Shown here one piece after another: positions 30,120-39,124 of a stretch of 39,644 bases of DNA. The notes below the pieces were generated by a model. The model was not told the DNA's origin and searched no databases. It saw nothing but the letters and a program-made list of their open reading frames with translations. The translations under genes were made by a program, and so were the position numbers. The number at the start of each line of letters is the position of its first letter. The stretch's first letter is position 1. The DNA comes from Bacteroidales bacterium (GTDB lineage Bacteria; Bacteroidota; Bacteroidia; Bacteroidales; UBA932): contig JAEEJZ010000043.1 in the NCBI GenBank assembly GCA_016282145.1, forward strand, positions 1 to 39,644, written 5' to 3'.

Positions 30120-33100
30120 ATGGAAGGCATCAGGGACATCATTGCGAAGAGAATGCTCCGCCTGGACGGGGCGATGGGTACGCAGATCCAGAACTTGGGG
30201 CTGCAGGGGGATAATGAACTCCTGAACCTCACGGAGCCTGAGGCGATTCTGGGTATCCACCGCGCTTACGTCGATGCGGGGGCCGATATCCTGTCCACCA
30301 ACAGTTTCGGCGCGAACGCCATTTCCCAGCAGGAATACGGTTATGCGCAGGAGGCTCCGGCGATGGCGGAAGCCGCGGCGAGACTGGCCAGGAAGGCCGC
30401 CGATGCCGCTCCGCGCAAGGTCTGGGTGGCCGGCAGCATGGGACCGACCTCTCAGTCGCTCGCACTTTCCAAGGACCTTTCGCAGCCTCTCAGTTTTGCG
30501 CAGATGCACTCGGCATTCCGCGCACAGGCGGAAGCGCTGCTTCGCGGCGGTGCGGACCTGCTGCTCCTTGAAACCTGCTTCGATGCGCTGAACGCGAAAG
30601 CGGCGCTCAGTGCCATCCGCAGTATCGGAGCGGATGTTCCGGTCATCGTATCGGCGTCCGTGGGAGAAGGGGGCAGGCTGCTGACGGGACAGAGCATCGA
30701 GGCTTTTTACGAGGCTGTCGCGCCCTTCGGACTGACCGCCTTCGGGCTGAACTGCTCTTTCGGCGCCGAAGGGCTGCTGCCGTTGGTACGCGAACTCGAC
30801 CGCTATTGCGAAGTCCCCGTCATCTGTTATCCCAATGCGGGGCTGCCGGATGCCTTCGGGCACTATACGCAGACGCCGGAAAGTATGGCGGAGCAGATGC
30901 GCGCCTTCGACGGTCTGCTGAACATCGCCGGAGGCTGCTGCGGCACGGGACCGGAGCATATCGCCGCGCTGCCGGAACTCAGGCCGAGAAAACTGCCTGA
31001 AGCACGCAATACGCTGAAACTGAGCGGGCTTGAACCCTGTGAAGTCGGCGGAATGCTGCTGCTCATCGGCGAAAGGACGAATGTCGCCGGCTCGCGCAAA
31101 TTCGCCCGCCTGGCGGCCGCGGGGGACTGGGATACCGCGTTGGGTATCGCCATCAAGGAAGTGGAAGACGGCGCTTCGGTCATCGATATCAACCTGGACG
31201 ATCCGATGCTGGATGCTCCGGCGGCGATGCGCTCCTTCCTCCGTACGCTGGAGAACGAGCCGGCGGCGGCGAAGGCGGCCCTGATGATCGATTCGTCGGA
31301 TTGGAAAACGGTGCGCGCCGGGCTGGAGAATGCCCAGGGACGCTGCATCGTGAACTCCATCAGCCTGAAGGACGGCGAGGAAGCGTTTCTGGCGAAGGCC
31401 CGGGAAATCCGGCTGCACGGAGCGGCGATGGTGGTGATGGCCTTCGACGAAAAGGGCCAGGCGACCTCCTACGAAAGGAAAATCGAGATTTGCGAGCGTT
31501 CTTACCGCTTGCTGACGGAAGCCGGCATTCCGGCCTGCGATATTGTCTTTGACGTGAATGTGCTGACGGTGGCGACAGGCCTGCCCGAACACGACCGTTA
31601 TGCCCTGGATTTCATCGAGGCGGTGCGCTGGATCAAGACGCATCTGAAAGGGGCCCGTACCTCGGCAGGGGTATCGAACCTTTCCTTTGCTTTCCGCGGC
31701 AACGATGCGCTCCGCAGTGCGATGCACTCCGTGTTCCTCTATCACGCGGTGCGTGCGGGCCTGGATATGGCGATTGTCAATCCGGCCGCCCTGCCGGATT
31801 ACAGCACGCTGGAGGCGGAACTCCGCGAATGTATAGAGGATGTGCTGCTTTGCCGGCGGGAAGGGGCTTCCGAGCAACTTTCCGCGCTGGCTGCCCGTAT
31901 GCTCTCGGAGAGGACGCAGAAGGCTCCTGTGGAGAAAGGGCCCGTATCGGAGAAATCGGTGCAGGAACAGTTGGAGGAAGCCTTGCTGCACGGCCGTCCG
32001 GACGGGCTGGAGCCGCTGGTCAAAGGCTGTCTGGAGAAGGAAGGAAGCGCAGTTGCGGTCATTGAAGGGCCGCTGATGCGGGGAATGGAGGCCGTGGGCG
32101 AGCGTTTCGGCGCCGGGAAGATGTTCCTCCCGCAGGTGCTCAAATCCGCCCGGGTGATGAAAGAGGCGGTAGGGATTCTGGAGCCCTTTATGCCTTCGGA
32201 AGGCAGCGCCGGCAGGCGCCCCGTGGCGGTCTTCGCCACGGTAAAGGGCGACGTCCACGACATCGGGAAAAACATCACGGCCATCGTCCTGCGCTGCAAT
32301 GGATTCGAGGTCGTGGACCTGGGGGTGATGGTGGAAAACGAGACCATCCTGGAAGCGGCGCAGCGGCACAATGCCGTGCTGATCGGAGTGAGCGGCCTGA
32401 TTACGCCTTCGCTCTACCATATGGAAGAACTCTGCCGGGAGATGAAACGGCGGGGACTCGACCTGCCTCTCTTCGTGGGGGGAGCGGCCACTTCCGACCT
32501 GCATACAGCCGTCAGGCTGGCCCCTTTGTATGAGCACGTATTCCATTCACCGGATGCCTCTTCGGCAGCGGTGATGGCGGGGAAATATCTGATGGACCCG
32601 GCTTCCTTTGAGTTGGCTCAGAGGCAGCGTCAGGAGGAAGTGCGGCGCCTCCGGGAGGCCGCCGCAGCGCCGCTTCCGCGGCGGCGCGATTTCGCGCCTT
32701 CCTCCTTCCCTCACACCCTGCCCCCGGACGTGCCTTTCACGCAAATCCCTCTCGCAGAACTCCTCCCGCTTTTCAGTTGGAATGATTTCCGTGCCGCCTG
32801 GGGCGGAAAATGTACAGCGGAGACCATAGAAGAGGCTAAAGCATTATTAAAGGAAATACAGGAAAGCGGGGTGATGTCGGTCCGCTGCGCCTGCCGCTTC
32901 CTTTCCGTGACCCGCGAGGGAGATACCCTTCACTGGGGCGAACTCAGTCTCCCGCTGCTGCGGGGTGCGCAGGAAGGGGAGAGCCTGGCCGATTTCCTGC
33001 CGACGGAGGGCCAGGGAGTCATCGGTGTATTCGCCCTTGCCGTACACGACAAGGCCGGGCACGGGGAGGCTTGCCATTGCCCTTCCTGTCGGGACGAATA

Positions 33101-33470
33101 TGCTTCCGTGCTGCGCAGGAGCGTGCGCGTGACGCTGGCGGAAGCCGCATCGGCCTGGCTGGACGCTCGAATCCAGGCTCCCGCGGGTTGCCGCATCCTC
33201 AAACCGGCCGCCGGTTATGCCGCCTGCCCGGACCATTCCCTTAAGCGCGATATCCTCGCCCTCTTGCCTGCGGAAATCGGCATACGCCTGACCGAAACCT
33301 GTGCGATGATACCGGATGCTTCCGTCTGCGGCTTTGTCATCCTGCACCCGGAGGCTTCCTACCCGCAGATCCGCCGTATCAGCCGCGACCAATATGACGC
33401 TTACGCCGCCGCCAGGGGCTTTACGCCTCAGGAAGCGCGGCTCTATCTATCCCATCTTTATGAAGATTAA
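30120..33470 (+). CDS. metH: Cobalamin-dependent methionine synthase
   Basis: The 1116-residue protein has all MetH modules. The homocysteine/zinc domain (1-290) shows LDGAMGTQIQ and zinc ligands Cys212 (GLNCSF) and Cys273/274 (GGCCGTGP). The methyl-folate domain (about 310-570) includes GERTNVAGSRKF and DINLDDPMLD. The B12 cap and Rossmann domains (about 590-830) contain the cobalt ligand His713 in DVHDIGKN. The activation domain (about 860-1116) has KPAAGYAACPDHSLKRD and HPEASYP. It methylates homocysteine from methyl-THF and re-activates with SAM. The activation domain is some 70 residues shorter than E. coli's and has an unusual CHCPSC. The metF start overlaps its end by 11 bases. Confidence 0.96.
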   Translation: MEGIRDIIAKRMLRLDGAMGTQIQNLGLQGDNELLNLTEPEAILGIHRAYVDAGADILSTNSFGANAISQQEYGYAQEAPAMAEAAARLARKAADAAPRKVWVAGSMGPTSQSLALSKDLSQPLSFAQMHSAFRAQAEALLRGGADLLLLETCFDALNAKAALSAIRSIGADVPVIVSASVGEGGRLLTGQSIEAFYEAVAPFGLTAFGLNCSFGAEGLLPLVRELDRYCEVPVICYPNAGLPDAFGHYTQTPESMAEQMRAFDGLLNIAGGCCGTGPEHIAALPELRPRKLPEARNTLKLSGLEPCEVGGMLLLIGERTNVAGSRKFARLAAAGDWDTALGIAIKEVEDGASVIDINLDDPMLDAPAAMRSFLRTLENEPAAAKAALMIDSSDWKTVRAGLENAQGRCIVNSISLKDGEEAFLAKAREIRLHGAAMVVMAFDEKGQATSYERKIEICERSYRLLTEAGIPACDIVFDVNVLTVATGLPEHDRYALDFIEAVRWIKTHLKGARTSAGVSNLSFAFRGNDALRSAMHSVFLYHAVRAGLDMAIVNPAALPDYSTLEAELRECIEDVLLCRREGASEQLSALAARMLSERTQKAPVEKGPVSEKSVQEQLEEALLHGRPDGLEPLVKGCLEKEGSAVAVIEGPLMRGMEAVGERFGAGKMFLPQVLKSARVMKEAVGILEPFMPSEGSAGRRPVAVFATVKGDVHDIGKNITAIVLRCNGFEVVDLGVMVENETILEAAQRHNAVLIGVSGLITPSLYHMEELCREMKRRGLDLPLFVGGAATSDLHTAVRLAPLYEHVFHSPDASSAAVMAGKYLMDPASFELAQRQRQEEVRRLREAAAAPLPRRRDFAPSSFPHTLPPDVPFTQIPLAELLPLFSWNDFRAAWGGKCTAETIEEAKALLKEIQESGVMSVRCACRFLSVTREGDTLHWGELSLPLLRGAQEGESLADFLPTEGQGVIGVFALAVHDKAGHGEACHCPSCRDEYASVLRRSVRVTLAEAASAWLDARIQAPAGCRILKPAAGYAACPDHSLKRDILALLPAEIGIRLTETCAMIPDASVCGFVILHPEASYPQIRRISRDQYDAYAAARGFTPQEARLYLSHLYED

Positions 33471-34371
33471 AGACATCCTCCACACCAGTAAACCCTTTCC
33501 TTCGCTGGAAATCGTGCCGCCTCAGGCCGGAATGACCAAGGCTTCGCTGCTGGAAAGCATCGCTCCGCTGATGGAATTCAAACCGCCTTTCATCAACGTC
33601 ACCACGCATCGGGACGAATATCGCTACCGCCCGCAGCCGGACGGCAGTTTTGTCCGCGAAGTGGTCCGCAGCCGCGTATCGCCGGTCGCCGTATGCGCCG
33701 CCGTGCAGTCGCGTTATGCGGTGGAAGTCGTGCCGCATATGATTTGCGGGGGCTTCAGCCGCTGGGATGCGGAGAGCCAGTTGCAGGATTTCCGCTTTAT
33801 GGGCATCGATAACGTGATGGCCCTGCGCGGCGATTCGCTGGTGGGGGAGAAGCGCTTTACGGCATCGCCGGACGGGTATGCGCACGCATCGGAACTGGTG
33901 GAGGCCCTCCGTGCCCAGGACGCCGAAGTCTGCATCGGCGTAGGCGCTTATCCGGAAAAGCATTTTGAAGCGCCGAACCTGGCTTCCGACATCGCCAGGC
34001 TCAAAGAGAAAGTGGATGCCGGCGCGGATTATGTTATTACGCAGATGTTCTTCGATAATGCCAAGTACCTGAATTTCGTTGCGTTATGCAGGGAACAGGG
34101 AATCAGCGTCCCGATTCTTCCCGGCATCAAACCGCTGACGACGCGGCGACAGCTCGAACTGCTGCCCGAAGCCTTTTCCATCGATATTCCCGAGGCATTC
34201 GAAAAGGCGCTGCGCGATTGCGGTGATGACAAGGCGGCCTTCGCCCGCATCGGCACGCAGTGGTGCATCCGCCAGTGCCGCGAACTGCTTGCCGCCGGCG
34301 TTCCCGCCATCCACTTCTATACCGTCGGCGCTCCTTCCGCCGTCCTTAAAGTCGTTTCGGAGGTTTTCTGA
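33460..34371 (+). CDS. metF: Methylenetetrahydrofolate reductase
   Basis: The protein has 303 residues from ATG 33460 (MKIKDILHTSKPFPSLEIVPP); the longer in-frame start at 33316 lies deep inside metH and is rejected. MetF landmarks are the N-terminal LEIVPP with the catalytic-type Glu, the block FINVTTHRDEY, the folate/FAD-binding MALRGDSL, and DYVITQMFFDNAKYLNF with PGIKPLTT. It reduces methylene-THF to methyl-THF with FAD and NADH, supplying MetH directly. Its 5' end overlaps metH by 11 bases and its stop shares a base with the msrA start (TGATG at 34369-34373), so the three genes are coupled. Confidence 0.95.
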   Translation: MKIKDILHTSKPFPSLEIVPPQAGMTKASLLESIAPLMEFKPPFINVTTHRDEYRYRPQPDGSFVREVVRSRVSPVAVCAAVQSRYAVEVVPHMICGGFSRWDAESQLQDFRFMGIDNVMALRGDSLVGEKRFTASPDGYAHASELVEALRAQDAEVCIGVGAYPEKHFEAPNLASDIARLKEKVDAGADYVITQMFFDNAKYLNFVALCREQGISVPILPGIKPLTTRRQLELLPEAFSIDIPEAFEKALRDCGDDKAAFARIGTQWCIRQCRELLAAGVPAIHFYTVGAPSAVLKVVSEVF

Positions 34372-35273
34372 TGCATACCATTTATCTTGCCGGAGGTTGC
34401 TTCTGGGGCGTGGAACACTTCTTCAAAGGGGTGGACGGCGTCATCGAGACGATGCCCGGCTATGCCAACGGAACGCTGGAAAATCCCTCTTATGAGGCGG
34501 TCTATACGGATGCTACCGGGCACGCGGAGACGGTCAGGGTACGCTTTGATGAGGCGAAAGTGAGCCTGCAACAGATTCTGCGTTATTACTTTACCATCAT
34601 CGACCCGCTTTCCCTGAACCGTCAGGGAGGAGATATCGGCACGCGCTATCGCACGGGCGTCTTTTATGCAGACGAGTCGGAGCGTCCTATAATCGAGGCG
34701 GCTTTTGCCGAAGCGGAGCAGCGCATTGGACAGAAAATCGTGACCGTCCTGGAGCCGCTGCGTTGCTTTTATCCTGCGGAAGACTATCACCGCGACTACC
34801 TTGACCAGCATCCCGGCGGCTATTGCCATCTTCCCCTCAAGACCTTCAGGTATCTACGCCTGTATCAGGACCTGAAATTGTTTTTGGGAGACGAGGGCGA
34901 TACTGTTGCGCGGATGGCCAATGCCGCCGCCCTGATCCGGGAACGGATGCACTTTTTCTGGACGGGCTTTTACCGGGTATGCGGAGAACAACTTGTGCTC
35001 GGGCCTTTCCAGGGAGAGGCCGCCTGTATGCGCATCGGCTATGGAAAAGGCGTCTGTGGCAGTGCCTGGAAAGAAAGGCGGACCCTCGTGGTTCCGGATG
35101 TGGAAAAATTCCCCGGGCACATTGCCTGCAGCAGCCGTTCCCGCTCCGAAATCGTCGTCCCGCTCCTGCGCTCAGGCCAGGTGACCGCCGTGCTGGATAT
35201 CGATTCCGATGAACTCGGCACCTTCGATGCCGTCGATGCCGCCTGGCTGGAAATGATTACCGAGCCTATTTAA
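34371..35273 (+). CDS. msrA: Fusion of MsrA and free-methionine-R-sulfoxide reductase (fRMsr/MsrC)
   Basis: The 300-residue protein joins two repair enzymes. Residues 1-158 are MsrA: catalytic Cys10 in GGCFWGVEHFF, GYANGTLENPSYEAVY, TGHAETVRV, HRDYLDQHPGGYC with a possible resolving Cys152. Residues 175-298 are a GAF-type fRMsr: FFWTGFYRV, LVLGPFQGEAACMRI, GKGVCGSAW, FPGHIACSSRSRSEIVVPL and VLDIDSDELGTFD. Its Cys219, Cys229 and Cys253 match the three redox cysteines of E. coli MsrC. Together the domains would reduce Met-S-sulfoxide (free or in protein) and free Met-R-sulfoxide. The gene ends the metH-metF operon, which suggests combined synthesis and salvage of methionine. It converges with the esterase gene, overlapping by 8 bases. 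Confidence 0.92.
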   Translation: MHTIYLAGGCFWGVEHFFKGVDGVIETMPGYANGTLENPSYEAVYTDATGHAETVRVRFDEAKVSLQQILRYYFTIIDPLSLNRQGGDIGTRYRTGVFYADESERPIIEAAFAEAEQRIGQKIVTVLEPLRCFYPAEDYHRDYLDQHPGGYCHLPLKTFRYLRLYQDLKLFLGDEGDTVARMANAAALIRERMHFFWTGFYRVCGEQLVLGPFQGEAACMRIGYGKGVCGSAWKERRTLVVPDVEKFPGHIACSSRSRSEIVVPLLRSGQVTAVLDIDSDELGTFDAVDAAWLEMITEPI

Positions 35274-36588
35274 GGCTGGCTTCGATGGCGTCGTCCAGGA
35301 GCCCGTTCATTGTATTCCGGATTCTTCCGCGCTCCTCTTTTGTAGGAACCGAGTATTTGCCGCTGTGTCCCTTCCAGGCGCAGGGGTGGATGGTCTTGCT
35401 GCGGGCCGGGCAGACGTTGTAGACGGACCATACGCTGGCCGGCGGGCAGGTGAGGTCGATGAGGCCCACGTTCACCACCAGGTCTCCTTTGAAATAGCGC
35501 ATGAAGTTGCAGGCATCGTAATAGGGCATGATGGTGGCCGCCGGAGATTCCATCCCATCGCGCTCCAACGGCTTGGGCCAGCCGCTCGTACGTCCCCGAA
35601 GGATACCGCCTGAATCCCACATCGCGGGGACGTCCACCACAACCGTCGTCACGCGCGGATCCAGGCCGGCCAGCGCGGCGCTCTGGGCTCCGCCCTGGCT
35701 GCCGCCCGTGACCAGTACCCGTTTCCTGTCCCATTCCGGGCGGGAACAAAGATAGTCCAGGGCGCGTACCATCCGCAGGAACATGCCGCGGAAATAAAAG
35801 GACTCGTGGTCGGTCACGGTGCGTCCGGAATAACCGTGCAGTTCCTTCTCCATAGCCTCGTAGTAGGCGTCGTCCTGTCCGTTCAGAACCCCATGGGCGT
35901 TGATGTCCAGGGCGATGGCGCCCTTACCGGACTTGGCCAGGCTCAGGGCCTTCTTGACGGTGGCCTTGGTGTAGGATGCCGTCATCTTGCCGGCGCTGTG
36001 GGCGTAAATGGCAATGGGAAGGCTGCGTTTTCCGGCATCGAGGGGCATGGCCAGATAGCCGCGGACCGGACGGAAATCCAGACAGTTGATTTCCAGGTCA
36101 TAGCAGACATACTTTTCCCTATCTTTTTCGGGAACTTCCACCGGGGTAAGTTTTACGTTCATCTTCTCCCGGCGCATTGCCTTCAGTTGTTTCTTCCAGA
36201 AACGGCGGAAATCCTTCGGTTCCCCGAAGCCCGGCAGGAATTCTTCCGGCGCCACGATGGCCCCCACGGTGGTGGAATCCTTCTGGTCCTCCGGATTGGC
36301 CAGGCGGACCATCAGCGCAGACGCTTCGTCATAAGAGCCGCTGAAAACCTCGGTTCTCCCCGCCTTCAGCAGCACTTCGTCCACGCCCTGGAACTTTCCG
36401 TTCCGGTAAACCTTCACCAGCGCCGGCATCTCCCTGTCGGCATCGGCATACACCCTGATGGTATCGCCCTTGGCGTAAACTCCATCCCAGCCCCTGTCCG
36501 GGGTAAGGTACACACTTTCCAGAAACGACTGCCCGTACGCGGCCGCAACGGCCAGAAGGCAGATGATGATGCAGAAGACTCTTTTCAT
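35266..36588 (-). CDS. Secreted acetylxylan-esterase-like hydrolase (AXE1/CE7 type)
   Basis: The 440-residue protein has a signal peptide (1-19, ending AAAYG). An N-terminal beta-rich domain spans about 20-115. An alpha/beta-hydrolase of the acetyl xylan esterase family follows (FGEPKDFRRFWKKQLKAM, IYAHSAGK, SFYFRGMFLRMVRALDYL). The catalytic triad is visible: Ser297 in VTGGSQGG, Asp378 in GLIDLTCPP and His408 in WKGHSG. These enzymes remove acetyl groups from sugars or small substrates; the substrate here is not certain. It would act in the periplasm. It follows the nitroreductase gene by one base on the same strand. Confidence 0.9.
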   Translation of the reverse strand: MKRVFCIIICLLAVAAAYGQSFLESVYLTPDRGWDGVYAKGDTIRVYADADREMPALVKVYRNGKFQGVDEVLLKAGRTEVFSGSYDEASALMVRLANPEDQKDSTTVGAIVAPEEFLPGFGEPKDFRRFWKKQLKAMRREKMNVKLTPVEVPEKDREKYVCYDLEINCLDFRPVRGYLAMPLDAGKRSLPIAIYAHSAGKMTASYTKATVKKALSLAKSGKGAIALDINAHGVLNGQDDAYYEAMEKELHGYSGRTVTDHESFYFRGMFLRMVRALDYLCSRPEWDRKRVLVTGGSQGGAQSAALAGLDPRVTTVVVDVPAMWDSGGILRGRTSGWPKPLERDGMESPAATIMPYYDACNFMRYFKGDLVVNVGLIDLTCPPASVWSVYNVCPARSKTIHPCAWKGHSGKYSVPTKEERGRIRNTMNGLLDDAIEASLK

Positions 36589-36589
36589 A

Positions 36590-37120
36590 TTACTTCAAAA
36601 TGCGGTAGTAGTTTTCCTTGCGGGGTTTGACGGAAGGGGGGAAGGAGGCGGGGTAGCCGAGGGCGAGGGCGCCGACGCCCATCAGGCCGTCGGGAAGGCC
36701 CATTTCCTGCATCATCGCCTTGCCTTCCGGGGTGTCGAACATTTCCCGTTCACGGTTGATCCAGCAGGAGCCGAGTCCGATGGCGTGGGCGGCCAGCATC
36801 ATATTGCCGAGCACCAGGGAGCCGTCGCAGACGCCGTTGGCCCATTGCTCCGGGCGGGAGCAGAAGACCAGGACATAGGTGGGAGCTCCGTAGAAAGGGT
36901 CGGTATCCGTTCCCCAGACCTTGCGGTTCATCTCGGAAATGCGATGGAGCAGTTCCGGGTTCTGCACGGCCACGATCCAGGGATCCTGCAAGCCTTTTCC
37001 GGTGGGGGCCCAGGTGCCGGCTTCGAGCACGGCCTTCAATTCTTCATCGCTGATCTGTTCCGGTTTGAATCTCCGGATGCTCCTGCGCTCGCGGAGCGCC
37101 TGTAAGACAATGTTATCCAT
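36590..37120 (-). CDS. Nitroreductase family FMN-dependent protein
   Basis: The 176-residue protein has typical nitroreductase motifs: ALRERRSIRRFKPEQISDEEL for FMN phosphate contact, AGTWAPTGKGLQDP, the dimer-helix region NGVCDGSLVLGNMMLAAHAIG and LGSCWINRE, and the C-terminal GVGALALGYPA followed by a Lys/Arg-rich end. Such enzymes reduce nitro compounds, quinones or flavins with NAD(P)H; the natural substrate cannot be deduced. It is 15 bases downstream of rlmH on the same strand and probably co-transcribed with it and with the esterase gene. Confidence 0.92.
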   Translation of the reverse strand: MDNIVLQALRERRSIRRFKPEQISDEELKAVLEAGTWAPTGKGLQDPWIVAVQNPELLHRISEMNRKVWGTDTDPFYGAPTYVLVFCSRPEQWANGVCDGSLVLGNMMLAAHAIGLGSCWINREREMFDTPEGKAMMQEMGLPDGLMGVGALALGYPASFPPSVKPRKENYYRILK

Positions 37121-37135
37121 ATTATATTTAAATAA

Positions 37136-37606
37136 TTACTCGTGATGATAGGGTTCCCCTTTCAGGATGGTGCAGGCACGGTATAACTGCTCGGCAAAAA
37201 GCACCCGGACCATCTGATGGGAGAAGGTCATTCGGGACAGGGAAATGAGGGCTGAAGCGCGCTCATACACTTCCTGACTGAAGCCGTAGGCCCCGCCGAC
37301 GACGAAGACGATATCCTTTCCGCCGCGGCTCAGCGCCTCCTGCAGCCAGGCGGCGAATTCCATCGAGCGGAACTCCTTGCCCCGTTCATCCAGAAGGACC
37401 AGACGCGCATCGCCCGCCGCTTTCAGGATCAGTTTCCCTTCGCGCTCCTTGATCTGTGCCTCATCCAGTGCGCTGACACCCTTCAGTTCCGGAATCTCCT
37501 CCATTCCGAATTTCAGATAGTGCGACAGGCGGGAGGCATAGAGCGCCAGCCCTTCCCGCACCCAGGGCACGTCGGTCTTTCCGACCGTCAACAACGTTAG
37601 TTTCAT
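37136..37606 (-). CDS. rlmH: 23S rRNA (pseudouridine1915-N3)-methyltransferase
   Basis: The protein has 156 residues from ATG 37606 (MKLTLLTVGKTD). I chose this start over the longer frame beginning at 37678, which crosses the divergent promoter. SPOUT-family motifs are LVLLDERGKEFRSMEFA, IVFVVGGAYGFSQEVYERA with the SAM-binding glycines, and the conserved C-terminus SLSRMTFSHQMVRVLFAEQLYRA with the YHHE end. It methylates pseudouridine 1915 of 23S rRNA in helix 69 using SAM. It heads a minus-strand run with the nitroreductase and esterase genes. Confidence 0.96.
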   Translation of the reverse strand: MKLTLLTVGKTDVPWVREGLALYASRLSHYLKFGMEEIPELKGVSALDEAQIKEREGKLILKAAGDARLVLLDERGKEFRSMEFAAWLQEALSRGGKDIVFVVGGAYGFSQEVYERASALISLSRMTFSHQMVRVLFAEQLYRACTILKGEPYHHE

Positions 37607-37611
37607 CCCTG

Positions 37612-37640
37612 CAAACTTACACAATTTTTCACTACTTTTG
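37612..37640. promoter_or_regulatory. Divergent promoter pair (rlmH / symporter)
   Basis: On the minus strand TAAGTTTG (plus 37612-37619) lies five bases before the rlmH ATG. On the plus strand TACTTTTG (37633-37640) lies nine bases before the symporter ATG at 37650. The two -7 boxes are 13 bases apart, so polymerases bound at both may compete. Confidence 0.6.
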
Positions 37641-37649
37641 TAATCAACT

Positions 37650-39065
37650 ATGAGTCCCTGGATTGTTCTGGCTGTCATCGCGGCCTATTTTGCGATGATG
37701 ATTCTCCTGTCGCGCCTCTCGACGCGCGGCGGCAATGACTTTTTCGGAAAAAAGAAAACCCCCTGGCCCTTCGTAGCCATCGCCATGATCGGTGCGGCGA
37801 TGTCCGGCGTCACCTATGTGTCGGTTCCCGGAATGGTGGACGTGAGCGGAATGGGCTATCTGCAGTTGATGCTGGGCTGTGCGGTCGGATACGTTCTCAT
37901 CGCCTTTGTGCTGATTCCCTTATATTATCGTTTGCATGTGGTCTCCATCTACGAGTATCTGGATCGGCGTTTCGGCGTGGTGAGCCATCGCACCGGAGCC
38001 TGGTTCTTCTTCATTTCCAAGATGTTGGGAGCGGCTGTGCGGATGTTCCTCGTGTGTCTGACCCTGCAGATGCTGCTCTTCGGTCCGCTGGGGCTGCCCT
38101 TCAGCCTGAACGTGCTGCTGAACGTGGCGGTGATCTTTGCCTATACCTTCCGCGGCGGGGTGCGGGCGGTCATCTGGACCGATATCCTCAAAACCGTCTG
38201 TATGGTGACCGCGGTGGTCCTGTGCATCGTCTTTATCGCCAGGAACCTCGGATTTTCGCTGCCCGCCCTGACGGATGCCATCCGGCAGTCGGAAATGTCG
38301 CGCGTCTTTTTCTTTGACGACATCGACCATCCGCAGTACTTCTGGAAGCAGTTCCTGGGCGGACTGTTCGCGGTGCTCGGAATGACGGGCCTTGACCAGG
38401 ATATGATGCAGCGCGCGCTGAGTTGCAAGGACGGCCGCAGTTCGCAAAAGAATATGCTGGTGTCGATCGTGCTGCAGTTCGCGGTCGTCGCCCTTTTCCT
38501 CTGCCTGGGCGTCGCGCTCTACCTGTACGCCGCTTCGGCCGGCATCAGCGAGAGGGGAGACCTGCTCTTCCCGGCGGTCGCCACTTCCGCGAATCTCCCC
38601 GCCATCGTCGGCATCCTCTTCGTGCTGGGGCTCGTTTCGACGGCTTACGGCGCGGGCGGATCGGCGCTGACGGCGCTGACTACTTCCTTCACTGTCGATA
38701 TTCTCCGCGCTGCCGAAAATGACCGTACGCGCCGGCGGGTGCATATCGCGATGGCCGCCGGTATGGTCCTTACCATCATCGTTTTCAATGCTTTGAATTC
38801 GACCAGCGCCATCGATGCGGTCTATAAGATCGCCAGTTACACCTACGGACCGCTGCTCGGGCTCTTCGCCTTCGGCATCGCCAGCAAAAGGAAGGTCAGG
38901 GATGCGCTGGTGCCGCTTGTCGCCATCGTCGCCCCGCTGATCTGCCTGGCGCTGCAACTCAACTCCGAAGCCCTCTTCGGCGGCTATACCTTCAGTTACG
39001 AAATCCTGCCCCTGAATGCCCTCCTGACCTTCTTGGGCTTATACATCATCAGTCGGAAGGCGTAA
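37650..39065 (+). CDS. Sodium:solute symporter (SSS family)
   Basis: The 471-residue, strongly hydrophobic protein has about 12-13 transmembrane helices. Family features include the N-terminal GGNDFFGKKKTPWPFVAIAM, the conserved GAAMSGVTYVSVPG, IYEYLDRRFG, AYTFRGGVRAVIWTDILKT (near the Na+/substrate path), GMTGLDQDMMQRALSCKD and AYGAGGSALTALTTSFTVDI. SSS proteins use the sodium gradient to take up sugars, sialic acid, amino acids or organic acids; nothing here identifies the substrate. It has its own -7 box and is separated from gdhA by 83 bases. Confidence 0.93.
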   Translation: MSPWIVLAVIAAYFAMMILLSRLSTRGGNDFFGKKKTPWPFVAIAMIGAAMSGVTYVSVPGMVDVSGMGYLQLMLGCAVGYVLIAFVLIPLYYRLHVVSIYEYLDRRFGVVSHRTGAWFFFISKMLGAAVRMFLVCLTLQMLLFGPLGLPFSLNVLLNVAVIFAYTFRGGVRAVIWTDILKTVCMVTAVVLCIVFIARNLGFSLPALTDAIRQSEMSRVFFFDDIDHPQYFWKQFLGGLFAVLGMTGLDQDMMQRALSCKDGRSSQKNMLVSIVLQFAVVALFLCLGVALYLYAASAGISERGDLLFPAVATSANLPAIVGILFVLGLVSTAYGAGGSALTALTTSFTVDILRAAENDRTRRRVHIAMAAGMVLTIIVFNALNSTSAIDAVYKIASYTYGPLLGLFAFGIASKRKVRDALVPLVAIVAPLICLALQLNSEALFGGYTFSYEILPLNALLTFLGLYIISRKA

Positions 39066-39124
39066 TTTCTATCGCATTCTATTGCATTTTTCCAGATTTT
39101 TTACAAGATTTGCAAGTTGGTTAA

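Noticed and set aside
30018..32546. 842-codon open frame on the minus strand opposite metH
   Set aside because: Shadow of a GC-rich gene: low-complexity Arg/His/Gln/Gly-rich translation, no family features, while metH on the other strand has every motif.
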